Source of the DNA: Plumapathes pennacea
Taxonomy: Eukaryota > Cnidaria > Anthozoa > Antipatharia > Myriopathidae
Length of the DNA stretch: 64,000 nt
Direction: 5' to 3'
Assembly (NCBI GenBank): GCA_964036295.1
Contig: OZ038462.1
Span: forward strand, 13,502,440-13,566,439
Shown here piece by piece: positions 42,353-51,997 of this stretch (positions are counted from its first letter, which is position 1; every line of letters starts with the position of its first letter). The position numbers and the translations under genes are program-made. Below the pieces are notes generated by a model. It made no database searches. It was not told the DNA's origin and saw only the letters and a list, made by a program, of their open reading frames with translations.

Positions 42353-43162
42353 TCATTCACTCTTGCAAACAGTCATGAAGTGGTTAAGTTTGCCACAGTT
42401 GCGACATTCTTTGCCAAAAGCAGGACAGTTGGTCTTGCCACCTTCATGCGGGTACGATCCACCACAGTTTCGGCATTTCTGGCTCGATGATGGTCGGGGG
42501 TCCCTGGTCCTTTCGCCTGGGTTCCGCCGTCCATTCCTGCCATTCCTGCCGTTCCGGTTGTTTTTGCCTCGTGTTGTGCCGCTGATCCTTTTGACCTCTT
42601 CACACTGTTGTTGTTGTTTCTCTAAGTTTGCGGCCTGGCTGTCTGTAAGCTCCATGGTTTTGCCTTGGTCTAGTAAGGCTTGCAGCGTCATAATTGCATC
42701 ATTCAGTGCCTTCCGTCGAAGTTTGCTCGATCGGCAGCTCTGAATTATTTGCGATTTGATCTCGCGGTTTGCATCAGCGAACTCGCATGTTTTCGCTAGT
42801 TGCTTGAGTCGGGTACAATACGCCATGATTGTCTCCCCTTTCTCCTGTTTTGCTTGGCGGAATAGGTATTCCTCGTATGCTATGTTCCGCTTCGGCTCCA
42901 TGTACGCCGTGATTGCACTGATCGTGGCGTCAAAGACAGTTTCTCCTTCGCCCGGTTCGCCGATGGTCAGAGTTTCAAATATGTCATTCATGTCTTCACC
43001 GACATAATGAAGCAGTAATGCCTTCTGCCTGTCCGCGTTCTTGATGTCGAGTGCGGTGATTAGGTTCTTAAACCTGTTTACATATTTTTCCCATCGTGGT
43101 CCAGGAGTGCCAGCGTCGGGGCTCGGGTCAAAACTCGGAAATGTTGGAAGAGCGGTTGCCAT
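42353..43162 (-). CDS. gag: Gypsy gag protein, 269 residues
   Basis: The structural capsid/nucleocapsid protein of the element. It starts MATALPTFPSFDPSPDAGTP; the retrotransposon gag core spans about residues 40-160. The C-terminus has two cysteine knuckles (CRNCGGSYPHEGGKTNC and CRNCGKLNHFMTVC) for RNA binding. The stop at 42353 is followed by the pol frame, which continues without its own clear ATG, so pol is probably reached by ribosomal frameshift. Confidence 0.9.
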   Translation of the reverse strand: MATALPTFPSFDPSPDAGTPGPRWEKYVNRFKNLITALDIKNADRQKALLLHYVGEDMNDIFETLTIGEPGEGETVFDATISAITAYMEPKRNIAYEEYLFRQAKQEKGETIMAYCTRLKQLAKTCEFADANREIKSQIIQSCRSSKLRRKALNDAIMTLQALLDQGKTMELTDSQAANLEKQQQQCEEVKRISGTTRGKNNRNGRNGRNGRRNPGERTRDPRPSSSQKCRNCGGSYPHEGGKTNCPAFGKECRNCGKLNHFMTVCKSE

Positions 43163-43233
43163 TTCTAGTTAGTGGGGCCGCTTCACGATGCTATCGTGTT
43201 CTTCGCTTGATTTCCAGCGGGATTGCTACTCAA

Positions 43234-43246
43234 ATCCTCGTCGCCA
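43234..43246 (-). promoter_or_regulatory. Primer binding site, probably tRNA-Ser
   Basis: One base inside the 5' LTR the minus strand reads TGGCGACGAGGAT. This is complementary to the 3' end of a tRNA-Ser(GCT)-type sequence (ATCCTCGTCG plus CCA, from memory). Confidence 0.7.
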
Positions 43247-43247
43247 T

Positions 43248-43353
43248 TGTAGAGTTATGAGACCGCATGGTTTGCTGACATACTTTATTCTCAAACTCCC
43301 GTTCTATTAATCCGTTAATCTATAACTAGGGATCACGTGGACAGGACACTACA
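43248..43353 (-). repeat. 5' LTR of the gypsy element
   Basis: 106 bp, nearly identical to the other LTR (CTCAAACTC here against CTCGAACTC). Confidence 0.95.
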
Positions 43354-43678
43354 CAGTGTTCCTTTTTTCCCGTACTACGACGGCCGACCAACTTCAAAAT
43401 TTAAGTATTAAATTTTGAGAACGTGCTTGGCAGACTGTATGAATTAATTTGACGTGCCGACCGTGGGAAATACGTACTTCGTCACGCAATCGACTCTTTT
43501 TTCAACGCAAAAGTATAACACACACCATTCTTTTTCTCCGTCCTTTGCGTGTAGCACTTGACTTCGTAGAAAAGATTGAGTCAACATTTCGGCAAAACAA
43601 AGGCTACTCTTTTTGGGAGTACCAAAGTAAAAGTCCCATCAATGGCAGAGCGAGGGGGTATCTGCGATTATCGTATCT

Positions 43679-44240
43679 TCTCTATATAATAATACGCAAA
43701 GCAACCGCTGACCGGGGCTCATGTGTGTGTGTGTGTGTGTGTAACAAATTGATAATTTCGATTTGTGACGCAACAAATTAAACCGGTAATTAGATAATGT
43801 CGTGGTTTGAATTTCTGACGCAACAAATGCTCGCCTACTCGTTAGTCATAATTACCATACCGTCAATTCGAACTGAATCGCCGCTACAAGCAAGCCAGAA
43901 ATCTTCTCGATCGTACCCTTTCAACCAAGTTGAGGACGCGATTACTGAAGGTGAGAATTCCGTTTGAGTTTAGAAAAAGAATTTCAGGTGTCTGGTGTCT
44001 GGATGTCGGGGTAATGCTGCCGCATGTTCGAAAAACGGGATGATTTGGATGTCAGACGATCGGTGGTTCGACGAGTCGAGTACGGTCGAGTGGCCATGCA
44101 CTACAGGGAAATTTGTATTTTGACGCGGTAAACTGCGATTGAGATACTCGAAATTGAATTCAAAATGGAGAAAAGAAAGAAAGAGTTTCTAAAAACGGGG
44201 AGATTTCGATGTCGATCGATCGGCGATTCACCGAGTGCTA
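43679..44240 (+). mobile_element. Non-autonomous Helitron copy D, 5' part (interrupted by a LINE)
   Basis: It starts TCTCTATATAATAATACGC and runs to CGAGTGCTA, where a LINE is inserted. It resumes at 50712 with the same CGAGTGCTA. It carries the GT tract and an allele-like deletion (CCAAGTTGAGGACG) relative to other copies. Confidence 0.8.
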
Positions 44241-45051
44241 AATGTCCTAAATGTGTTAAAGTTGTAAGAGATGACTGCAGAGCCATCGAATGTGATCTCT
44301 GTGACAATTGGTATCATCTAAGGTGCTCACTATTAACTTTTAAAATATATAAATATTATTGTGAAACCAATGACCTTTGGCTCTGCAGACAGTGTAAATT
44401 AGATACATTTCCTTTTAGTAATATAAACAATACAGAGCTTGTTGAGTTATCCTTCAATTCGAATACGGCATGCTTATGCTCAAAGCAGTTATCAAATCTC
44501 AAACTGAACTCGTTGCCTCGTTTAGATATCTTGTCTTCAATTAATAGCATTCCACATCTCTTTGACCTAGACGCAGATGTACAACTACCAACTCAGACTA
44601 ATTTCAACTATTACACTACACATGACTTTCACAGCAGCTATGAAATTCAAAGCTCTTTTTCAAATAATTATTTTTCTTCCATCCACTGTAATATTAGAAG
44701 TTTAGCTGCAAATTTTGACAACTTAACAAAAATGCTTGAAGAACTGCAACATCCATTCTCTCTCATTGGACTAACCGAAACCAAAATCAAAATTGATCAA
44801 AATCAGATAACTAATACCAAACTCTCTGGATATAATTTTATCTCACAACCGAGCCTTTCAAATGCTGGTGGAGTTGGCATTTTTATACAAGAAACCTTTC
44901 AGGCTACCATAAGAGATGATTTGACTGTCACCAAAGAAGAGTTTGAAGCCTTGTGGATTGAAATTGATAACAACTCGCAGCGTAATATTATTTGTGGAGT
45001 CATCTATAGACATCCTAATGCTAAAATTGAAACATTCATGGACTATATAAA
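44241..45051 (+). pseudogene. LINE ORF2: PHD-like finger and first half of endonuclease
   Basis: CPKCVKVV, ECDLCDNWYHLRC and LWLCRQCKL form a PHD-type zinc finger. The endonuclease follows with IHCNIRSLAANF, LIGLTETKIK, AGGVGIFIQ and GVIYRHPN. The frame is cut after the codon ATA plus AA at 45051 and resumes at 46559 (T CAA GCC), giving MDYINQAIEKTHREN. Confidence 0.9.
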
Positions 45052-46558
45052 CTAGAAATACGATAATCGCATATACCCCCTCACTCTGCCATTGATGGGA
45101 CTTTTACTTTTGGTAACTCCCAATAAGAGTAGCCTTTGTTTTACCGAAATGTTGACTCAATCTTTTCTTCGAACTCAAGTGCTACACGCAAAGGAAGGAG
45201 AAAAAGAATGGTGTGTTATACTTTTGCGTTGAAAAAAGAATCGATTGCGTGACGAAGTACGTATTTCCCACGGTCGGCACGTCAAATTAATTCATACAGT
45301 CTGCCAAGCACGTTCTCGAAATTTAATACTCAAAGTTTGAAGTTGGTCGGCCGTCGTAGTACGGGAAAAAAGGAACACTGATTTTCTAATTTCGAATTCA
45401 TAGGCAGTACAATTAAATAGGCTTCCTGTGCGATTTGTTTTTACTACTGCATGCACCAGACGCAGGCATGCATATTTAATAGGCTCGAATTGTTTTGTAT
45501 TTGAACCCACTCAAAACAGCAAAATTTCTCCCAGAATCAAAGCAAAACTTGAACAGTTTACTTCAAATTATACACGGGCTTCAGACCCAGTAATACTTCT
45601 AAGGGCTTGTGAACGATTTTCACTGCAATCACCGCGTGTCAGATTACAGAAAAATAAGACATCTGACTAAATTATTCAAGACTCCAAGTTCCGATTGCTC
45701 TGAGCAAATACGGTAGCCGAAACTGGCGGCAGAAGCGTAGTAAAACAATACTTCGAGGGAAAATGATCAACATACAGATTTTAATACATTCTTGAAGTGA
45801 TCGACTTACAAAATATATATTTGTCACGGGGATTGTTCGATTTCCACTGACTAACCTTTGTTGCTTGTCCTTTCTAAATAAGTATCTGAGTTTAACACAA
45901 AACGGCGTCTGAAGCTCCCGATTTGCTTTCAAGCACTGTTCCCTTTGCGGAGTTGTCTGTGTTTCCCGCTTCTGTTCATGTCGCTTTTGGTCGGCATTCA
46001 TGCGCTGTTGTCTTAATTTGCGGAGTCTTCTCTTCGGCCCGCTTTTTCTCCTGAAGTTTCCGATTTGCGTTCAAGCGCTGTTCTCTTTGCGGAGTTGTCT
46101 GCATTACCCGTTTCTGTTCATGTCGCTTTCGATCGGCATTCATGCGCTGTTGTTCGCTCGTTTCACGATTTCGCCTTGCTCGTGCCTGTTCCCTTCTCAT
46201 TTGAAGACGAGCTTCGCGAGACTGTTGTGTTTCAAGTTTTTCAGTTAAGTTTTCCATTTTCGTGAACGCAGCTACAATATATTGTTGCTTCGTTCAAATC
46301 TAAATGCTTCGTTCAAATCTCTTCTCTAAGTTATTCCGAGTAAAACAACAGGGCACACGTGATCGATCCGGCCTTTGTTATTGGTTAGCGGGGTAACCGC
46401 GCCTAAAGTCGTACGACAGACAGACTGACTGACTGACTGACTGACTGACTGACAGACAACGTTAAATTTCGAGATGGCGACAGGCTTGGAGTCCCCAAGT
46501 AGGCGGTATAATATTGCTGCATTAGTGTCGTGAGTATTTCCCTCACTTCGTTCGGGGA
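45052..46558 (-). mobile_element. 1507-bp Helitron inserted in the LINE endonuclease
   Basis: On the minus strand it starts TCCCCGAACGAAGTGAGGG, has a 3' hairpin TGCGATTATCGTA six to seven bases before the end, and ends TTTCTAG before a T. Removing it restores the LINE frame exactly at A|T with no duplication. It is the inverted sister of copy C at 37690. It includes a GACT/GTCA run at 46417-46452. Confidence 0.93.
45672..46257 (-). pseudogene. Helitron Rep/helicase N-terminal fragment, frameshifted
   Basis: ATG at 46257 encodes MENLTEKLETQQSREARLQM, then RREQARARRNRETSEQQRMN and about three reiterated basic units (RKRHEQKR, TTPQREQRL). After a frameshift near 45990 it ends PFCVKLRYLFRKDKQQRLVS and onward to 45672. 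The copy at 37974 has fewer units. No Rep or helicase domain remains. Confidence 0.6.
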
Positions 46559-47010
46559 TCAAGCCATTGAAAAGACCCATAGAGAAAATAAATTTTGCTT
46601 ACTGATGGGAGATTTCAATATTAACCTTCTGAATTTTGATGCACATCCAATAACAGAAGATTTCATTAATACTTTAGAGACCCACTTTTTTATTCCTCAA
46701 ATTCTACAACCTACAAGAATAACCGACCATTCTGCAACCTTAATAGATAATATTTTTTTCAACTCAATAGAGCATCATGTCATAAGTGGGAATATTTTGA
46801 GTGATATCACCGATCATTTACCCTGTTTTCTTGTCGTTAACAAACTTTCTACTCTCCCAACAAAAATCAAAATTTATAGACGAGATTATTCAAATTTTGA
46901 AGAGACTGCATTATTTGAAGAAGTTTGTTCTGTGAATTGGGAAAATATTTTGCCTCCCAATAATGATGTTAATGAAATTTTTGATAAGTTTCATTCTGAA
47001 CTTATTGGAA
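46559..47010 (+). pseudogene. LINE ORF2: second half of endonuclease
   Basis: It continues from 45051 with KFCLLMGDFNINLLNF, QPTRITDHSATLIDNIFF and SDITDHLPCFLVV, the last endonuclease motifs including the Ser-Asp-x-x-Asp-His block. It ends near FHSELIGT at the junction with an unrelated repeat. Confidence 0.88.
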
Positions 47011-48700
47011 CTAGACTGGCCTTGCCAGTGAGCTCGCGGCGTGAGTTGGGTCGAGACCAGAATATAAAATGGAAAGTAGGGGACAAGAGCGGAACTCCCA
47101 AGAGAGACTTCCAATTTCTCACCATAAAAATATCACACAGTATAGAGAACTTGGCTTTTGACACCTTGCTCTTTTGACACCTTGATTAAACAAAAAATTA
47201 TTTTTACAACACTCATACACTTGCTTCTTAAAGGTTGAGCGACCCTGCATCTTGAGAATGCGTGACATATCTTTTTATGCACAATCGATTATGACAGTTT
47301 GACCTTGACTCATATTTCTAATCAGAGGCCACGATTAATCCAGCCTTCGCTTCACTACTTATGTGTTTTCTTTTGTTAACTCAATACGTTTCTTCTATCA
47401 GGCTTTCAAGTATTCGTGCTCTGTAACAAATATAAAATTGAAAGCGAGGAATGTCACACGAGAGATGTTTACAATATTATTGCGCTTTTGTTCACAGTGT
47501 GTTCAGTCCATTTGTGACTGCAAACTCTATCCTCAGAATTATTTCGGTGTATTTTTCATTTCTGGTATTTAATGAACATTGCGAAACAAAGACTACATGA
47601 TCGAATGAAAGAAACACTTCAACAGGCAATGTACGATACGCAGAAGAATTTTATGAGGCAACAGATGTCATGTACAGAGTAAAGCATAAAGCGTCATTGT
47701 TTTACGGCTAAAGCTCACCGTAGCTTTGGTTTCTGTTTTCGCCCTGTTATCTTCCCAAAAGTATTTCGTGTCGCCACAGAAAGTTTCGTCGGGACTAAAT
47801 ACTTATCGGCGACAGAGATATTTGCAACACCCCAGAAGTACCATCAAACATTTGTTTACGGCTATTCTCAAAGCTTGTGCGGTGAACGCGAGCCAAAATC
47901 TTTTCCTAAAATCCAGTTTATCCGTGTATATTCCACAGAGCCAAATGGCGTTGAATTTGAATGGGATGCAGTTTACTTTTTCGCTTCACTACTTATGTGT
48001 TTTCTTTTATTAACTCAATACGTTTCTTTCTATCAGGCTTTCGAGTATTCGTGCTCTGTAACAAATATAAAATTGACAGCGAGGAATGTCACACGAGAGA
48101 TGTTTACAATATTTTTATGCGCTTTTGTTCACAGTGTGTTCAGTCCATTTGTGACTGCAAACTCAATCCTCAGAATTATTTCGGTGTATTTTTCATTTCT
48201 GGTATTCACTGACCATTGCGAAACAAAGGCTACATGATCGAATGAAAGAAACACTTCAACAGGCAATGTACGATACGCAGAAGAATTTTATGAGGCAACA
48301 GATGTCATGTACAGAGTAAAACATAAAGCGTCATTGTTTTACGGCTAAAGCTCACCGTAGCTTTGGTTTCTGCTTTCGCCCTGTTATCTTCCCAAAAGTA
48401 TTTCGTGTCGCCACAGAAAGTTTCGTCGGGACTAAATATTTATCGGCGACAGCGGTACCATCAAATATTTGTTTACGGCTATTCTCAAAGCTTCCGCGGT
48501 GAACGCGAGCCAAAATCGTTCCCGAAAATCCAGTTTATCCGTGCATATTCCACAGAGCCAAATGGTGTTGAGTTTGGATGGGATGCAGTTAACTTTTACA
48601 CACAAGTAACGAGCAATTCACTGGCCACATCTCGAGTTGTTTAGCGAAGTCAATTACGTCATCGCCCAGCACGTGATAATATGAGGAATCAAACAAATAA
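47011..48700. repeat. Unclassified repeat block with a 635-bp direct duplication
   Basis: Two direct copies of about 635 bp start CTTCACTACTTATGTGTTTTC at 47350 and 47985. Each contains GTTCACAGTGTGTTCAGTCC and AAGTATTTCGTGTCGCCACA. The tail after the second copy (about 48480-48690) and the segment 59984-60345 are related, so this is a dispersed family. A short dispersed repeat (AGAGAACTTGGCTTTTGACA) precedes it near 47150. No protein is recognised. Confidence 0.75.
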
Positions 48701-48720
48701 TAACCACCAAATCACAACCC

Positions 48721-50366
48721 ATGAACATACCTTCTAAAATATTAAAGGACAACACAGAACTAAAAGATCCCGTACCCCTAACCAATAAGACACCATTTGA
48801 TTATTTAACTGTACAACATACTAATAGCTTCTTTCTTTACCCTGTTACCTGTAATGAAATTGAGGAAGAGATAAATCATCTAAACGAGAAAAAAGCCACA
48901 GGACCTTTCAGCATTCCAGTTAGGCTGTTGAAGCTACTAAGAACATGTTTGTCCAAACCACTGGAGATACTATTTAATTTTTCCTTTTCCACAGTAAATT
49001 TAAACTAGCACGGGTAATTCCTATACATAAGAAAGGGCCCCAAACTGCCTTGAGTAACTATCGTCCAATTTCACTTCTATCAGTTTTCAATAGACTTCTA
49101 GAGAAATTAATGTATAAGCGGCTAGCAGCTTTTGTAAATAAGGAAAATATCCTTTATGATTATCAATTTGGTTTTCGTTCAGGTCACTCCACAGTACAAG
49201 CAGTAATGCTTATAACAGACAAAATACAGAGAGCTATAGAAGACCATCAACACTCATGTGGACTTTTCCTAGACTTTAGCAAAGCTTTCGATACGGTAAA
49301 TCATACAATTCTAATAAGAAAACTTGAAAAATATGGTATTCGAGGTATTGTTAAAGAGTGGTTCAAATCATATTTATGTAGCAGAAAACAATTCGTCTCT
49401 GTAGGAAGCACATCTTCTGAGGAACAAACCATTTCATGTGGCGTTCCACAAGGATCAGTACTTGGGCCTCTTTTATTCCTTTTGTATATAAATGACTTTA
49501 AAAACTGTTCGAATATTATTGATTTCCATCTCTTTGCAGATGATACTAATGCATTTTACTCTAATAAAAGCTTGCTAGATATAGAATCAACAATTAATAA
49601 TCAACTTATAAATGTAAATAACTGGCTTTCTTCAAATAAACTTTCTCTTAATGTAGATAAAACTAACTTTGTTATATTCCACCCTCCACAGAAAAGAAAC
49701 TTAACCCAGATTAAATTATATATTAACCATAAACTAATTAAACAAGTACAAAGTCTAAAATATTTAGGAGTATACTTAGACTCGAATCTCAATTGGAAAA
49801 GCCAAATTCAATATTTATCCAAGAAAATAAAAAGAAGTATAAGAGTGTTATCAAAAATTCGTTATTATGTAAACATAAACATCCTGATTCAATTATATTA
49901 TTCTTTGATTTACCCATTTTTGACTTACGCGATAACCATCTGGGGCAACACCTATGAATCCACCTTGAAACAAATTTTGATATTACAAAAAAAGGCAATA
50001 CGAATTATTACATTTTCAGATTTCAAAGAACACACCCTACCTTTATTTAGGGAGCTTAAAATTCTCCGACTTACTGATCTGGTTTTTTTTCACAATGCAC
50101 TTTTTATGTAAGACTAATATAATAGTAAACTGCCACCAGCTTTTGATGGGTTCTTTAAGAAAACCAACAAAGTACACAAATACAATACTCGACTAGCTTC
50201 AAAAGAATCATTTTATCTTCCTTCAGCCAGAACAAACTATGGTAAATTCTGCATCAGGTTTCGGGGAGTGAAAATCTGGAATGCTATTAATGAGACTTAT
50301 AAGTCCCTTAAAAAACATGCCTTTAAACAGATCATTAAAGCAGACATCATTAATGGTTATTTGTAA
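48721..50366 (+). pseudogene. LINE ORF2: reverse transcriptase, two frameshifts
   Basis: EEEINHLNEKKATGPFSIPV leads into ARVIPIHKKG after a frameshift near 48995. Then NYRPISLLSVFNRLLEKLMY, LFLDFSKAFDTVNH (motif A), SCGVPQGSVLGPLLFLLYIN (motif B) and FHLFADDTNAFYS (catalytic FADD, near 49530). After a second frameshift near 50105 the C-terminus reads KLPPAFDGFFKKTNK and ARTNYGKFCIRFRGVKIWN, ending at TAA 50364-50366. The pattern suits CR1/L2-like elements. Confidence 0.9.
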
Positions 50367-50711
50367 TTCATTTCCAAGTTCCTACTGTAAATCTTTTCCA
50401 TACTTGCTTTCAAACTATCTCCATTCATTACCTAGTGTGTGAGTGAATAATTTAGTATTATAAGTTATATTTTATAGCTTTGTTGTCTCTTTCATTTATT
50501 GTGCCTAGCTATACTAGACTGCTTAACAGTCAAGTTAAGTATCGTTAATAATTACCATAACCAGGGTTATCCGTCTCGATTAGCCTACTTGGCTATTACA
50601 GGTAACCTGTACCTAGATACACTTTTTTCTTTTCTTTTCCCTAAAAATCATTGTAATTTCTTCTAAAATTGGTGCAAATAAAACGTTGTTGTTGTTGTTG
50701 TTGCTACGGGT

Positions 50712-50787
50712 CGAGTGCTACAGAGAGAGTTTGATGTCGATCAGTCGGTGGTTTGACGAGTCGAATAAGGTTGAATGGTAAATGGCA
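50712..50787 (+). mobile_element. Helitron copy D, 3' remainder
   Basis: It resumes after the LINE with CGAGTGCTACAGAGAGAG and ends at GGTAAATG, where the next copy begins. The terminal hairpin and CTAG are missing. Confidence 0.75.
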
Positions 50788-51085
50788 ACCGCTGACCGCG
50801 GCTCATGTGTGTGTGTGTGTGTGTGTAACAAATTGTTATAATTTCGATTTGTGACGCAACAAATTAAACCGGTAATTAGATAATGCGTGGTTTAAATTTC
50901 TGACGTAACAATAATGCTCGCGTACTCGTTAGTCATAATTACTATATCGTCAATTCGAATTGAAGCGCCGGGAAAAGCAAGCCAGAAATCTTCTCGACCG
51001 TTGTCTTTCAATCAATCCAATGGGACACGATTACTGAAGGTGAGAAATCCGTTTGAGTTTAGAAAATGGATTTTAGCTGTCAGAG
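50788..51085 (+). mobile_element. Non-autonomous Helitron copy E, both ends missing
   Basis: It starts at GCAACCGCTGACCGCGG, lacking the first 24 bp, and stops after TTAGCTGTCAG, where the second LINE starts. Confidence 0.75.
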
Positions 51086-51249
51086 TGATCGACTGAGCGG
51101 TCGCGATGCGAAGATGGCGGTTATTTTCGTTCTCTTCGTTCTGGCTATTCTCTCTGTCCTTTAGTGTGTTTCTATGTTTTCTTTCGTTTCTCAACCGTTT
51201 TCTTCACTCTAACGTCGACGATCAAGTGATTCAAGTGTGGCAACCAATT

Positions 51250-51990
51250 ATGGCCAAAGTAGATGAATTTACAATCCGAAAGATTCTTGACGAAGTACTG
51301 GATAAGAAACTGAGTCCGATCATCCAAAGCTTGGAATTTTTGAATAAGGAATTCGAAGGGTTTAAAAACAAGATCAAATTGTTAGAGGATTCTAACAAGA
51401 CAGTCATGAAAGAGAATGAACATCTCAGGAAACAGGTCGCGGAATTCCGTAATGAAGTTGAACAACTGAAGACCAGCAATGACGACCAGGAGCAGTATTC
51501 CAGGAGGGAATGCCTTGAAATTCGAGGTGTTCCTGTTGCAGAGAATGAGAACATTAATGCGATAACCACACGAATCGGGTCGCTCATGGGTCTCACACTT
51601 GAGGAGGCGGAAATTTCGGTGAGCCACAGATTACCCACAAGACGAAACAACAATGGCGGCCCCCGTCCATGCCCTCCTATCATCGTCAAATTCACCCGAA
51701 GGGATACCAGAGACAAATTCTACCGCCTCAGGACGAAGCTTAAAGATTGCTCTACTGAAGACATTGGTCTAGGTCGATTAGCTGAAAACAAGATATTCAT
51801 CCAAGAGAGCCTGACTCCGAAGAGGAAGGAGCTTTTCAAGAATTGCCTCGAATTTAAGAAGACAAAGAGTTTCAAGTACATCTGGACTCACTACGGGAAA
51901 GTCTTCCTGAGAAAGAACGACTCCACCCATCCAATCACAATTTTGACAACAACAGACCTGGATAAGCTCAAACAAGAACAACATGGCTGA
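51250..51990 (+). CDS. LINE ORF1 protein: coiled coil plus RRM-like nucleic-acid chaperone
   Basis: Likely start MAKVDEFTIRKILDEVLD at 51250; the same frame has an upstream ATG at 51106, but that stretch (RRWRLFSFSSFWLFSLSF) looks like translated 5' UTR. Residues about 15-85 form a coiled coil (FEGFKNKIKLLEDSNKTVMK). CLEIRGVPVAENENINAIT starts an RRM-like fold. IIVKFTRRDTRDKFYRLR and KIFIQESLTPKRKELF belong to the C-terminal domain. Such ORF1 proteins bind element RNA. The frame is intact over 246 residues. Confidence 0.8.
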   Translation: MAKVDEFTIRKILDEVLDKKLSPIIQSLEFLNKEFEGFKNKIKLLEDSNKTVMKENEHLRKQVAEFRNEVEQLKTSNDDQEQYSRRECLEIRGVPVAENENINAITTRIGSLMGLTLEEAEISVSHRLPTRRNNNGGPRPCPPIIVKFTRRDTRDKFYRLRTKLKDCSTEDIGLGRLAENKIFIQESLTPKRKELFKNCLEFKKTKSFKYIWTHYGKVFLRKNDSTHPITILTTTDLDKLKQEQHG

Positions 51991-51997
51991 GACATTA

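Larger units (their letters stand above)
38744..43353 (-). mobile_element. Complete Ty3/gypsy LTR retrotransposon, 4610 bp
   Basis: It has 106-bp LTRs at 38744-38849 and 43248-43353, differing by about one base, and a 5-bp target duplication CAGTG (38739-38743 and 43354-43358). On the minus strand: a primer site, gag, protease-RT-RNaseH-integrase, then a purine tract (GGTAGGGAGGAA) before the 3' LTR. LTR identity implies a recent insertion. It sits inside Helitron copy C. Confidence 0.95.
37690..43678 (+). mobile_element. Helitron of the second family (copy C), carrying a gypsy element
   Basis: It starts TCCCCGAGCGAAGCGAAGTG and is the inverted counterpart of 45052-46558 along its whole length, except for the gypsy insertion with its duplicated CAGTG (38744-43358). 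The right end stops at GATTATCGTATCT and lacks the CTAG present in the inverted copy. It contains a GTCA tetranucleotide run (37797-37825) and a Helitron-type N-terminal ORF. Confidence 0.8.
44241..50711 (+). mobile_element. PHD-finger LINE (CR1/L2-like), 5' truncated, with nested insertions
   Basis: It is flanked by a 9-bp duplication CGAGTGCTA (44232-44240 and 50712-50720) in a Helitron and ends with a GTT repeat (about 50683-50702). ORF2 order: PHD-like finger, endonuclease, reverse transcriptase. ORF1 is missing. A Helitron (45052-46558) interrupts the endonuclease. A second repeat block (about 47011-48700) replaces the segment between endonuclease and RT. Confidence 0.9.

Noticed and set aside
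49601-49998. Minus-strand frames over the LINE RT
   Set aside because: They are complementary-strand shadows of the RT coding region with no motif.
51106-51249. Signal-peptide-like start of LINE ORF1
   Set aside because: The hydrophobic run derives from a T-rich 5' UTR next to the Helitron junction; the coiled-coil protein starts more credibly at 51250.
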